Below the pieces are notes generated by a model, which made no database searches, had not been told where the DNA came from, and was given only the letters and a program-made list of their open reading frames with translations. The position numbers and the translations under genes are program-made. From NCBI RefSeq assembly GCF_023703085.1, contig NZ_JAMQJY010000001.1:2666001-2730000 (forward strand): a DNA stretch of 64,000 nt, read 5' to 3'. Positions 54,107 through 64,000 of the stretch are shown in pieces. Each line of letters starts with the position of its first letter. Position 1 is the stretch's first letter. The stretch is from Alkalicoccobacillus plakortidis (GTDB taxonomy: Bacteria > Bacillota > Bacilli > Bacillales > Bacillaceae_D).

Positions 54107-57100
54107 ATGTTAGGATTGCAATCATATTTTATTAATAGTCAGGAGCTTAAAACAGTTTCGTCAAGTATGGATGCCGCAATGAAGGAGCAGCTGATCTCTG
54201 GATTAACAGGTTCATCTAGAACCTTAGCTATGGCATCCCTGTATCGGGAGACCAAAAGAAGTCAATTAGTTATTACTCATAATTTATACCAAGCTCAAAA
54301 AATCTATGAGGATCTAGTGGATCTTTTGGGAGACGAGCATGTTTATTTGTATCCAGTAAACGAATTGATCTCTGCTGAAATTGCGGTAGCAAGTCCTGAA
54401 ATGAAAGCACAACGCCTTGACCTGTTGAACAAACTGGCTGAAGGCTTTTCTGGCGTGGTTATCGCGCCGCTTGCAGGAGTGAGAAGACTACTAACACCTA
54501 AAGAAATTTGGCAGGAAAGTTTTTATACCTTTCAAACGGGAACGGATATTACGTCTATTGATACCCTGCTTAACAAACTAATTCGCATGGGATATCGTCG
54601 AGTAGACATGGTTTCTGCTCCTGGAGAAATGAGTGTACGTGGTGGAATTATCGATTTGTATCCGTTAACAGAAGCAAATCCTGTACGAATTGAGTTATTT
54701 GATACTGAAATTGACTCAATCCGCACGTTTTCACTGGATACTCAACGCTCACTTGAAAATGTAGCAGAGCTAAAGGTTGGCCCTGCTGAGGAGATTATTT
54801 TATATGATCAGCATTTCTCTCACGCGGCGAGTCGCCTTGAGGAACAATTAGCCAGTACCTTAAAGAAGGTCTCTTCAAAAACAACAAGAGCTCAGTTGGA
54901 TGAGAAGATTACATCTGATATCGACAAGCTAAAACAACGGACTAGCTTTGAGGGTATGTATAAGTACATGTCCTTGTATTATGATCAACCAGAATCATTG
55001 TTAAGCTATATGCCAGAAGATAGTATCTGTATCATTGATGAGATGAGTAGAGTAAAAGAGATGGCAGACAATTTACAAAAAGAAGAAGCGAACTGGAGTT
55101 TATCGTTGGTGGAGAACGGTGACTTAGTTCACGATGTGACGATGTCTGTAGATGTTTTACCAGAGCTACAAAAGTCAAAGCATCCAATCATTTATTTATC
55201 CTTATTTTTGAAGCATGTTCCGTCAACATCTCCGCAGAATGTGGTTAGTTTCTCTTGTAAATCCATGCAAAACTTTCATGGGCAAATGCAGTTGCTTGAA
55301 TCTGAGGTAAAACGTTGGAAAAAAGCAGGCTATGCGGTTCTATTTGTTTGGTACAAAAGAGCGAGCAGATCGACTTTCCCTAAATTTAGAGGAAGAGGGC
55401 ATTGATGTACATGTAGTAGACCGTGACACGGAATTGACGGAGGGCACGGTTCATATTATGCAAGGACAGCTTCACTCTGGTTTTGAATTACCGCTTCAAA
55501 AGCTAGTGGTTTTAACAGAAGAAGAGGTATTTGCTAAACAGACCAAACGACCTCAACGTCGTCAAAAGCTGACAAATGCCGAACGAATTAAAAGCTACTC
55601 GGAACTTAAAGTTGGAGACTTAATCGTGCACACCAATCACGGGATTGGGAAGTACTTAGGTATTGAAACGCTTGAGATTAATGGTCTTCACAAAGATTAT
55701 CTACATCTTCGGTATGCAGCAAATGATAAATTATATGTTCCTGTTGACCAAATTGACCAAGTGCAGAAGTATGTCGGTTCAGAGGAAAAAGATCCGAAAA
55801 TTTATGCGCTTGGTGGAAGTGACTGGAAAAAAGTTAAACGCAAAGTTCAATCATCAGTAGAAGATATTGCGGATGATTTGATTAAGTTATATGCCGAACG
55901 TGAAGCAAGCAAGGGACATGCTTTTAGTAAGGATGGTCACGAACAGCGTGAATTCGAAACCTCCTTCCAATATTCAGAAACAGAAGACCAACTTCGCGCA
56001 GCCGAAGAGATTAAAAAGGACATGGAACTTATTCGTCCGATGGATCGGTTGTTGTGTGGTGATGTTGGTTATGGAAAAACGGAAGTGGCTATTCGTGCTG
56101 CTTTTAAAGCGATTATGGACGGAAAACAAGTGGCGATTCTTGTGCCAACAACGATTCTTGCACAGCAGCATTATGAAACGATTATGGAACGATTCTCTGA
56201 TTTCCCAATTAATATTGGAGTATTAAGCCGTTTTCGCTCGCGTAAACAACAAAATGAAACGCTTAAAGGTGTAAAAGCAGGCTCCATTGATTTAGTTGTG
56301 GGTACTCACCGGTTATTGTCCAAGGATGTTGTGTTTAAGGACCTTTCCTTATTAATCGTGGATGAAGAACAACGATTTGGTGTAACTCATAAGGAAAAAA
56401 TCAAACACTTAAAAGCAAATATAGATGTATTAACTCTAACAGCAACGCCAATTCCACGTACATTACATATGTCGATGCTTGGCGTGCGTGATTTATCTGT
56501 TATTGAAACGCCGCCAGAAAACCGCTTTCCGGTCCAGACCTATGTGGTGGAATTTAATGAATCGTTAGTTCGTGAGGCGATTGAACGTGAGCTGGCACGT
56601 GGCGGACAGGTTTATTTCCTTTACAACCGAGTGGAGGACATTGAACGGATGTCTGAAAAAATTTCGATGCTTGTCCCAGATGCAAAGGTCAGCTTTGCTC
56701 ATGGGCAGATGAATGAGCGGGAGTTAGAATCAATCATGCTTGATTTCCTTGAAGGAAACAGTGATGTTTTGGTGACCACAACCATCATCGAAACAGGTGT
56801 TGATATTCCAAATGTAAATACTCTGTTTATCTATAATGCAGATAAAATGGGACTTTCTCAGCTGTATCAAATTCGCGGGCGTGTTGGCCGATCAAATCGT
56901 GTGGCCTATGCGTACTTTACCTATCAGCGTGACAAGGTCCTGACAGAAGTCGCTGAGAAACGACTGCAAGCCATTAAGGAATTTACTGAGCTTGGATCTG
57001 GTTTTAAAATTGCAATGAGAGACTTAACCATACGTGGAGCGGGGAATCTACTCGGTGCACAGCAGCATGGATTTATTGAATCTGTTGGATTTGACTTATA

Positions 57101-57650
57101 CTCGCAAATGCTAAAAGAAGCTATTGAGGAGCGTAAGGGAGAAAAACCAAAAGAGCCACCATTCCAGATGGAACTGGATGTGAATATTGATGCGTATATT
57201 CCAGAGTCCTACATTACAGATGCCAAACAGAAGATTGAAATGTATAAACGCTTTAAAGGCATTGAGGCAGTGAAGGAACTACAGGATCTGAAGGACGAGA
57301 TGTTTGACCGTTTTGGTGAATATCCACGAGAGGTAAGCGACTTAATCCGCTTAACTAAGATCAAATTAATTGGTGATTCCGAACGGATTGAGAAAATAAA
57401 TGAGAGCAAAGATCAGGTTACCGTCTTGCTTACAGAGGAAAGCTCCGAACGAATGGATGGGAGTAAACTATTTGACCTCGTGAACAAATTAGGTCGAGAG
57501 GTTTCACTCGGTACAGAAGGAAAGAAAATAAAGATTGTGATCAAAACAAGACAGCTTTCAAGCGAACAGCTGTTAGATATATTAGAAAAAGCAGTAGATG
57601 CCATTCCGCGTTCCAAAAAGAAGAAAAAGGCAGCTTCTCCAGCATCTTAA
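54107..57650 (+). CDS. mfd: Transcription-repair coupling factor Mfd (frame interrupted by one extra base)
   Basis: Mfd removes stalled RNA polymerase and recruits UvrA to lesions. The start ATG 54107 follows CAGGGGGATC. The N-terminal UvrB-like domain includes VDMVSAPGEMSVRGGIIDLY. After the break come the RNA-polymerase-interaction domain (GDLIVHTNHGIGKYLG) and the RecG-like motor (Walker A GDVGYGKTEVA, VDEEQRF, QLYQIRGRVGRSNR). The TRG and C-terminal D7 domains follow. The break is at GTTTGG (55346-55351); deleting one T gives AVLFVGTKERADRLS. As written, the first part stops at 55405. The corrected length is 1180 residues, near B. subtilis Mfd. Here the restored pentamer is GTTGG, so it fits the indel signature only loosely. 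Confidence 0.93.
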
Positions 57651-57704
57651 CTTTCGAAAAATGGATGAGTGACTCAAGGCACTGAAACAAATTCATAAAT
57701 TGGG

Positions 57705-57733
57705 GAATAGTTCTTATTTATAGACAAATACTA
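57705..57733 (+). promoter_or_regulatory. sigG-type promoter of spoVT
   Basis: GAATA (57705-57709), 17 bp, AATACTA (57727-57733) fits the sigG pattern GHATR-N17/18-CATWHTA with one mismatch. spoVT is sigG-dependent in B. subtilis. Confidence 0.65.
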
Positions 57734-57807
57734 CCTGTAACCCGAACTTGATTTTGTTGCCAAAAGTGTCCAGGGATTACACCATTGAAAGTGAGGAAAC
57801 AAACAAC

Positions 57808-58344
57808 ATGAAAGCTACTGGAATTGTAAGACGTATTGATGATTTGGGCAGAGTTGTTATTCCAAAGGAGATCAGAAGAACCTTAAGAATTCGCGAAGGT
57901 GATCCATTAGAGATCTTTGTTGATCGAGATGGTGAAGTCATTCTGAAGAAATACTCACCAATCTCTGAGCTGGGTGATTTTGCTAAAGAATATGCAGAGG
58001 CATTGTATGGAAGCTTGAACCACCATGTCCTTATATCAGATCGTGATACCTTTATTGCTGTTTCAGGTGCCTCTAAAAAAGAATTTGCTAATAAAGCGAT
58101 TGGTGAAGTAGTTGAGACCGCTATGACACAAAGAAAAACCAAGGTAGAATCCAATCCAGGTGAATATAATCTAGTCAGTGAGCATCATGATGATTATAAG
58201 GGATATGTCATTGCTCCAATTATTGCAAACGGAGATCCAATTGGTACGGTCATTATCTTTAGTAAGGAACAAACACTTAATGGAATACTTGAACAGAAAA
58301 TGGCTGAAACGGCTGCTAGCTTCTTAGCGAGACAGATGGAATAG
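57808..58344 (+). CDS. spoVT: Stage V sporulation transcription factor SpoVT
   Basis: SpoVT tunes sigG-dependent genes in the forespore. The start ATG 57808 follows GTGAGGAAAC. The 178-residue product has an AbrB-like DNA-binding N-terminus (MKATGIVRRIDDLGRVVIP, RRTLRIREGDPLEI) and a C-terminal GAF domain (about residues 55-178, GNLVSEHH region through TVIIFSKEQ). It shares the domain type of abrB in this window. A bidirectional terminator follows. Confidence 0.96.
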   Translation: MKATGIVRRIDDLGRVVIPKEIRRTLRIREGDPLEIFVDRDGEVILKKYSPISELGDFAKEYAEALYGSLNHHVLISDRDTFIAVSGASKKEFANKAIGEVVETAMTQRKTKVESNPGEYNLVSEHHDDYKGYVIAPIIANGDPIGTVIIFSKEQTLNGILEQKMAETAASFLARQME

Positions 58345-58345
58345 C

Positions 58346-58397
58346 AAAAAAGAACCGTTCTCTACTTGGATATACCAGTAGAGAACGGTCTTTTTTT
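58346..58397. terminator. Bidirectional terminator between spoVT and the murG-like gene
   Basis: ACCGTTCTCTACT (58354-58366) pairs perfectly with AGTAGAGAACGGT (58377-58389). There is an A-run on the left and a T-run on the right, serving both convergent genes. Confidence 0.92.
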
Positions 58398-59464
58398 ATG
58401 ATGAGGTATGTTTATTCATTTCCGATAAAATCACACTAATCGCATCCGTCTCCTGAGAGTCGGCCATTTTTTGCTTAAAGCTTACCTCGTTATCTTTTAG
58501 TTGAATAAGATGATTTAGAATGGCTTCTTTTGAAAGGTCTTCTTCTTCCAATGTTAAGCTATATCCTTTTTTCTCAAAGGATTTGGCATTTAAAATTTGA
58601 TCGCCTCGGCTTTGGGCACGTGACAATGGAATAATAAGCATTGGTTTTTTTAAGGCTAGAAATTCAAAGATTGCATTTGATCCACCACGTGTGACGACAT
58701 AGCTTGTCGCAGCTAGAATGTCAGATAGCTCATCATGTACATACTCAAATTGCTTATACCCACTTTTGCCTTCAAGGCTAGGATCAAGGTGACCCTTTCC
58801 ACATAAGTGAACAATCTGAAAGCGTGTCAAAAGTTCTGGTAATGCCTCGCGTACCGCTTCATTTACGGCCTTAGAACCTAAGCTTCCGCCCATAATAGTG
58901 AGGACAGGTATGCTTGAGTGAAAGCCAAGAAAGTCCAGACCGCGCCCAGCATCGCCTTCAAATAGTTCTTTACGAATAGGAGAGCCAATTGCCTTTGTTT
59001 TATCAGCTTGGAAAATGAGCAGCTGCTTCATCAAAGGATGTAAAAATTCTTGTTGTAAATCGCTGAGCAAGCTTATTGGCAAGTCCTGGCGTTAAATCAC
59101 TTTCGTGTAAAAAGACGGGAATCTTTAAGCTTGAGGCAGCAATAACCACGGGTACGGTTACAAAACCACCCTTTGAAAACACAAGATCAGGCTTTTGTTT
59201 TTTTAGTACCTTTCGTGCATCAAGAATCCCTTTTAACACACGAAAAGCGTCTGTTGCGTTTTTTAGGTCAATGTAACGACGTAGTTTTCCACTCGAAATG
59301 GAATGATATGGTACGGACGTACGGCTAATTAATTCTTTTTCAATACCTGTATGAGAACCAATATAGGAAATGTCCCATTCGTTTTGATTAAGTTGATCCA
59401 TGATGGCGATATTAGGAGTGACGTGTCCAGCGGATCCGCCACCAGTAAAGACGATTTTTTTCAT
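58396..59464 (-). CDS. MurG-family UDP-GlcNAc glycosyltransferase paralogue (frame interrupted by one extra base)
   Basis: MurG-type GT28 enzymes add GlcNAc to lipid I to make lipid II at the inner membrane face. The product starts at 59464 ([17 protein letters not shown], the donor-site glycine loop). It shows [31 protein letters not shown], the C-domain [15 protein letters not shown], and [18 protein letters not shown]. At GCTTGG on the plus strand (59006-59011; CCAAGC in the gene) one base must be removed to restore CCAGC and read [16 protein letters not shown]. As written, it stops within 59003-59005. The corrected length is 355 residues. The main murG normally lies in the division/wall cluster, so this is probably a second copy. 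It is convergent with spoVT and divergent from the yabM flippase. Confidence 0.88.
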
Positions 59465-59645
59465 TTGAATTTCTCCTTATGCCACTCATCTGAGCAGGCG
59501 TTATCAAGAACAGCATATGGATGCTGTACCTCTTCACTTTACTTGAATTCCGTGTTCAGCTCAACCTTAGGATTAGCCATAGATGGCGATTTCGTGTGAA
59601 ATTGAGTATGATAGAGACAGGTATCTACTGTTAGGAGGAAGGCGC

Positions 59646-61242
59646 TTGAATACAGAAGTGAATCGAGGGAAATCATTCCTTGGAGGCGCCGTTTTATTAT
59701 CTGCCGCAGCTCTTTTGACAAAAATCATTAGTGCCGGTTATCGTATTCCATATCAAAATATGGCAGGCGACTTAGGGTTTTATGTATACCAGGCAAATCT
59801 ATCCGTTTTATGGTTTTATGGCCATTGTTTCGCTATATGGATTTCCGATTGTTCTGTCGAGACAGCTCGCAGAGAACAATCAAGATGTAAAAGCAACAAC
59901 AGGTCTGTACTTTGTAGGATTATTATTATTCTCTATTGTAGCCGTTGTGCTGATGGTGGGTTTGGCTCCATGGCTTGCTGTGTGGATGGGTGATCCCGCT
60001 TTAACAGATGTCTTACGAGTGACTGGATTTTCATTTTTATTCTTACCCTTTTTAAGTGTGGCAAGAGGTGCGACCCAAGGCCAGAGAGAGATGCTACCAA
60101 CTGCTGTTTCGAATGTAGGGGAACAGCTAGTGCGAGTGACGGCCATTTTGCTTATTACATATCTACTCATGAAAACAAGTGCAGATGCCTATCAATTAGG
60201 ATCTGGAGCGATATATGGCTCGTTACTTGGTAGCTTTACAGGAGTCATTATCTTATTTGCGTATATGAAAAAGATGCAAATTTCACTTGGGATTAACGAA
60301 TTAAAGAAATTCACATTAAGGAACGCGATAAATCGAATCGGCTCACTTTTAGCACAAAGTGTGTTTATCTGTATGAACGCTCTTGTACTGATCTTTTTCC
60401 AGTTTGTTGATGTCTTCTCAATGATTCATTTACTGCAGAATTTTGGAGTCAGCGAAATGGAAGCTTATCAGCTTAAAGGCATTTATGATCGAGGGCAACC
60501 ACTCATTCAATTAGGCACTATTTTGGCAACAACACTTGCTTTGGCGATTGTTCCTGCGATGGCACAGGCGAGGGCTGAGAAAAATAGCAAAGCGGTTCTC
60601 GGTTTTCAGGATATGGCTCTTAGACTGGCGCTGTTAATAGGTGGAGCCGCAACAATTGGACTTGTGGTTATTATGGACCCACTGAACCATATGCTGTTTA
60701 CGGATCAACAAGGTACAACGTTCTTGCGAGTACTTGTGCTCTCGATTGCGCCATGCTCTGTTTACTTAACAGCTGCAGCCATATTACAAGGCTATGGAAG
60801 CATTCGAGTACCGGCTATCATTATAGGGATCGGTCTTGTTTTAAAATTGCTTGCCAATGTTGTATTGATTCCAATGTATGGAGCAACAGGTGCAGCCGCT
60901 GCTTCGACCATAGCTTTCACCGTGATGGCGTGTCTTGGTCTCTATTTTATTAAACAAGTATCTGGCAAGCTATGGAGACATACCATGCCGTATCTAGCGT
61001 TGCTAATTACCCTTATTTTGTTGACGATAGTGACGACTATATGCGCTTGGTTCATTTCAGACTGGATAGGTACTGGACAAAGGCGACTGGTTGATACAGG
61101 AACGGCACTAGCTATTAGTGGAGTTGGTGGATTGGTTGTTCTTATTTGTTTGATTCGCTTACCGATCTTTACTGCGAGAGAGTGGGAGCAGGTACCAAAG
61201 TTAAAGAAGCTACGAGCGATCTTCACAAGTAGGAAGGAATGA
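59646..61242 (+). CDS. yabM: Polysaccharide/lipid-linked precursor exporter YabM (SpoVB/MurJ-like MOP family; frame interrupted by one extra base)
   Basis: YabM is a multi-helix flippase-like membrane protein related to SpoVB and MurJ. I set the start at TTG 59646, 7 bases after AGGAGG, giving NTEVNRGKSFLGGAVLL. At CCAGGC (59789-59794) removing one G restores CCAGC and reads GFYVYQQIYPFYGFMAI; as written, the first part stops at 59993. About 14 hydrophobic segments follow. The corrected length is 531 residues, nearly identical to B. subtilis YabM. The position between spoVT and yabN is conserved apart from the inserted murG-like gene. Confidence 0.91.
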
Positions 61243-61250
61243 ATGAATAA

Positions 61251-62708
61251 ATGGGAAAAATATATGTAATAGGACTTGGCGCGGGGGATTTAGATCAAAT
61301 GCCATTAGGGCTTTACCGGCATATTAAAGAAACCAAATCCCTTTTCGTACGTACAGAAGATCATCCTGTCTTAAAGGAATTAGCAAATGAGGGACTTACG
61401 TGGACGTCATTTGATGATGTGTATGAAAGCCATGATCAATTCGAGGCTGTGTATGAAGAAATTGCAGAGATCTTATTTAAACAAGCGGGAAAATCGGACA
61501 TTACATACGCTGTTCCGGGGCATCCTTTTGTAGCAGAACGCACGATCCAGCTATTAGTAAAGCAAGCAGAAGCGCGTCTCGTAGAGCTTCAGTTTCTTGG
61601 TGGGACTAGCTTTCTTGATTCTATGTATACGGCTCTTCAGATTGATCCGATTGAAGGCAGCCAAATTCTCGACGGCACAAGTTTTAAACGGGATGAATTC
61701 CAACTAACCCAGCACCTCATTATTGTTCAGGTGTATGACGCAATGATTGCCTCAGAAGTGAAGCTGACCTTAATGGAGAGGTTGCCTGATGAATATGAAG
61801 TCGTTGTTGCGACAGCGCTTGGCTCCTCTGAAGAAAGTTTACTACGTGTTCCGTTACATGAGCTGGATCGAGTGACAACACTAAACAACCTAACGGCAGT
61901 ATACGTGCCACCTGTACAAGACGACACGTTATTAAGAGAAGAATTCTCGACTTTAAGACAGGTTATTGCTACACTTCGAGGACCAAATGGCTGCCCATGG
62001 GATAAAAAACAAACACATGAGTCGTTAAAACCTTATTTAATTGAGGAATCCTATGAGGTGCTTGATGCAATCGATCATGAAGATGACGATCATCTCGTTG
62101 AAGAGCTAGGAGATGTTCTGCTACAAGTGATGTTACATGCCCAAATTGGTGAGGATGCGGGTTGGTTTTCAATTCAAGACGTACTCGCATCCGTGACAAA
62201 TAAAATGGTGCGCAGACATCCTCATGTTTTTGGAGAGGTAGTTGCTGATACCGCAGAAGAAGTCGTGAGTAACTGGGATGCGATTAAGCAGCAAGAAAAA
62301 GGGAAAAAGGATGCCGGTCGACTATCAGGTATTCCAAAAGGTCTTCCAGGTTTAATGAAAGCTATCTCCTTGCAAAAAGCTGCAGCTAAGGTAGGTTTTG
62401 ATTGGACAGAAGCAGAGCCTATTTGGAGTAAACTAGATGAAGAGCTTGAGGAGTTTAAAGCAGAGCTTACTCATGGTGATAGGCAGAAGATGGAGCAGGA
62501 GCTTGGTGATGTACTGTTTACGCTTGCAAATGTAGCTCGTTTTTATAAAATTGATGCAGAGCAAGCTATTGCTTCAACAAATACTAAGTTTCAGAGACGC
62601 TTTGAGTATATGGAAGATAGCATAAGTAATAATGGAAAGCAGATGCAAGACCTACGTATAGATGAGCTTGAAGCGATCTGGAAGGAAAGTAAAAAATACG
62701 ATAAATAA
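61251..62708 (+). CDS. yabN: Fused tetrapyrrole-methylase-like / MazG nucleotide pyrophosphohydrolase YabN
   Basis: The C-terminal part hydrolyses non-canonical or excess NTPs to NMP and pyrophosphate. The 485-residue product has an N-terminal TP-methylase-like domain (KIYVIGLGAGDLDQMPLG, AVPGHPFVAERT) of unknown activity. Two MazG helical modules follow. The first has EESYEVLDAID and EELGDVLLQVMLHA (near residues 265-300); the second has DEELEEFKAEL and ELGDVLFTLANVARF (near residues 395-440). GPNGCPWDKKQTHESLKPYL is the MazG family start. It follows yabM by 8 bp and precedes rqcP by 12 bp. Confidence 0.95.
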   Translation: MGKIYVIGLGAGDLDQMPLGLYRHIKETKSLFVRTEDHPVLKELANEGLTWTSFDDVYESHDQFEAVYEEIAEILFKQAGKSDITYAVPGHPFVAERTIQLLVKQAEARLVELQFLGGTSFLDSMYTALQIDPIEGSQILDGTSFKRDEFQLTQHLIIVQVYDAMIASEVKLTLMERLPDEYEVVVATALGSSEESLLRVPLHELDRVTTLNNLTAVYVPPVQDDTLLREEFSTLRQVIATLRGPNGCPWDKKQTHESLKPYLIEESYEVLDAIDHEDDDHLVEELGDVLLQVMLHAQIGEDAGWFSIQDVLASVTNKMVRRHPHVFGEVVADTAEEVVSNWDAIKQQEKGKKDAGRLSGIPKGLPGLMKAISLQKAAAKVGFDWTEAEPIWSKLDEELEEFKAELTHGDRQKMEQELGDVLFTLANVARFYKIDAEQAIASTNTKFQRRFEYMEDSISNNGKQMQDLRIDELEAIWKESKKYDK

Positions 62709-62720
62709 AGGAGAATAACT

Positions 62721-62981
62721 ATGAGACTAGATAAATTTCTAAAAGTATCAAGACTGATTAAAAGAAGGACCCTTGCAAAAGAAGTATGTGACCAAGGCAG
62801 AATTACGATTAACGGGAACCAAGCGAAAGCAGGTTCAGATGTAAAAGCAGGGGACGAGCTTGTTGTTCGTTTTGGCCAGAAGCTAGTCACGGTCAGCATT
62901 AATGAAGTGAGAGAAACCAGCCGTAAGGACGACGCTGATAACATGTATACAATCGTAAAAGAAGAGCCGGTGAACGGATGA
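62721..62981 (+). CDS. rqcP: RNA-binding S4-domain protein RqcP (YabO)
   Basis: RqcP works with RqcH to add poly-alanine tails to nascent chains on obstructed 50S subunits. The 86-residue product is a single S4 domain: MRLDKFLKVSRLIKRRTLAK, then DQGRITINGNQAKAGSDVKAG. The start follows AAAGGAG. Its stop overlaps the start of the HAD phosphatase gene (ATGA). In B. subtilis yabP and yabQ follow yabO; here they do not. Confidence 0.94.
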   Translation: MRLDKFLKVSRLIKRRTLAKEVCDQGRITINGNQAKAGSDVKAGDELVVRFGQKLVTVSINEVRETSRKDDADNMYTIVKEEPVNG

Positions 62982-63620
62982 TGAAGGCTTTTATTTTTGA
63001 TATGGACGGTGTCATCGTGAATAGTGAACCTCAGCATATTGAGGTCGAAATTGCGACTGCAGCCCGTTACGGGGCAACGATCACGGAGGATGATCTCTCC
63101 AAGTATATGGGGATGGTCAGTCCCGAGATGTGGAGTCGCGTTAAGAAAGAGCACGGTTTGAATGGTGAATTAGAAGAAATTCTTGAACACCAAATCACAG
63201 AAAAGCTGAAACGCTTAAAAGAATCTGATCTTGAACCGATCAAAGGAATACCAGCATTAATGAAGAAACTCTCAGAGCGAGACGTTCCAATGGCTGTAGC
63301 CTCTTCGTCCCCACGTGTTTATATAGAAGCAGTCCTTACTAAATTTGGCATTCTAGATCAGTTTGTTTCTATTATTAGTGGAGAAGAAGTGGAGCAAGGT
63401 AAACCAGGCACCGCATATCTACTTAGAAACGGCGTCGGTACTTGGTGTAGATCCAAAGGATTGTGTGGTACTCGAGGATTCACACAATGGTGTGCGCTCA
63501 GCAAAAGCTGCAGGCATGACATGTATCGGTTATTTGGCACCGGATGCAGGTAGCCAGGATTTAGCGCAGGCGGACACAATTGTTCACTCAATAGACGAGA
63601 TCGAACCAGATCATTATTAA
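62978..63620 (+). CDS. HAD-superfamily phosphatase, beta-phosphoglucomutase-like (frame interrupted by one extra base)
   Basis: This is a predicted sugar-phosphate phosphatase or phosphoglucomutase of the HAD family (subclass I cap). HAD motif I is FDMDGVIVNSE (near residue 7), motif II is VASSSPR (near residue 109), the lysine of motif III lies in QGKPAPHIYLETA, and motif IV is VVLEDSHNGVRSAKAAG. At CCAGGC (63404-63409) one G must be removed to restore CCAGC and join QGKP to APHIY; as written, the first part stops at 63553. The corrected length is 213 residues. It overlaps rqcP by ATGA, so it is in that operon. The substrate is not predictable. Confidence 0.88.
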
Positions 63621-63644
63621 AAGCACAGCCGAGGAGGTATGCAT

Positions 63645-64000
63645 ATGTTGCCGCATCTATTTGGATCTGTGCACCTGCTTTTTTACAAGGACAATGAAGT
63701 CCTACTGCTACAAAGGCAGAATACAGGATTTGAAGATGGAAATTGGAGTGTAGTTGCAGGCAAAATTGATCCAAATGAGGATATGTTAACAGCTGTGCAG
63801 CGAGAAGCAAAAGAAGAAATAGGTGTAGACATTCAGCGCCAAGACATAGAGGTTGCAGGCGTTTTGCATCGATTATCAGGCGAATTAAATTGGGTCGATT
63901 TCTTTGTGAGAATAACCAAATGGGAAGGCTCACCTTTTAATGCAGAGCCTGAAAAAAGCTCAGCACTTGAATGGTTCCCTATAAATCAGATGCCAGAAAA
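63645..64000 (+). CDS. Nudix hydrolase, 3' end cut by window edge
   Basis: Nudix enzymes cleave nucleoside diphosphates linked to another moiety. ATG 63645 follows GAGGAGGT. About 118 codons are visible. The Nudix box runs GKIDPNEDM then REAKEEIGV, matching Gx5Ex7REUxEExGU. The start HLFGSVHLLFYKDNEVLLLQ and the following HRLSGELNWVDFF resemble MutT-type hydrolases that act on nucleoside triphosphates. It is probably co-transcribed with the HAD gene 24 bp upstream. The C-terminus lies beyond the window. Confidence 0.9.
   Translation, partial: MLPHLFGSVHLLFYKDNEVLLLQRQNTGFEDGNWSVVAGKIDPNEDMLTAVQREAKEEIGVDIQRQDIEVAGVLHRLSGELNWVDFFVRITKWEGSPFNAEPEKSSALEWFPINQMPE

Overview
The window is chromosomal DNA from a spore-forming member of the Bacillaceae. 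From about 8.8 kb to the end it follows the replication-origin-proximal gene order of Bacillus subtilis: tadA, SRP RNA, dnaX, yaaK, recR, yaaL, bofA, an rRNA operon, csfB, yaaO, tmk, darA, holB, ricT, yabA, yabB, yazA, rsmI, abrB, metS, tatD, yabE, rnmV, ksgA, yabG, veg, sspF, ispE, purR, ridA, spoVG, glmU, prs, ctc, pth, fin, mfd, spoVT, yabM, yabN, rqcP. Sporulation genes (bofA, csfB, yabG, sspF, spoVG, fin, spoVT) and sigF, sigG and sigH-type promoters fit an endospore former. The species cannot be fixed from this reading.

Layout. 1-8.7 kb: a peptide ABC transporter on the minus strand (ATPase cut by the window edge, plus two permeases), divergent from three tandem paralogous substrate-binding lipoproteins, each with a CodY-box-like site. 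8.8-13 kb: tadA, SRP RNA and the dnaX-bofA replication/recombination block. 13-18.5 kb: a 16S-23S-5S operon with no spacer tRNAs. 18.65-19.4 kb: a phased, strand-polarised repeat array with a period of about 20.5 bp. 19.4-23.2 kb: yknWXYZ behind a sigW-type promoter. 23.3-30.7 kb: csfB to abrB. 31-33.8 kb: an inserted nurA-herA DNA-end-processing pair. 33.8-36.1 kb: a Met T-box and metS. 36.1-40.6 kb: an accessory block containing a CNNM-type transporter, an aldo/keto reductase, a siderophore-binding-protein remnant, an acyl-CoA dehydrogenase and an unknown protein. 40.8-64 kb: tatD to rqcP, with an extra MurG paralogue between spoVT and yabM, then a HAD phosphatase and a Nudix hydrolase cut by the edge.

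The genes serve translation and tRNA maturation, replication and repair, cell-wall and lipid precursor synthesis, nucleotide synthesis, stationary-phase control and sporulation.

Two observations stand out. First, thirteen genes are broken by single-base indels at fourteen places. At twelve of these, undoing the change restores the pentamer GCTGG (CCAGC on the other strand). The extra base is T when a purine precedes the pentamer and C when a T precedes it. Correcting the frames gives normal protein lengths, and dnaX and metS are essential, so this looks like a systematic sequencing or consensus error, possibly at a modified motif, rather than gene decay. Second, two intergenic arrays (18.66-19.39 kb and 49.05-49.26 kb, opposite orientations) repeat a short TCTTG/CAAGA core every 20-21 bp, close to two helical turns. 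I do not recognise this element.
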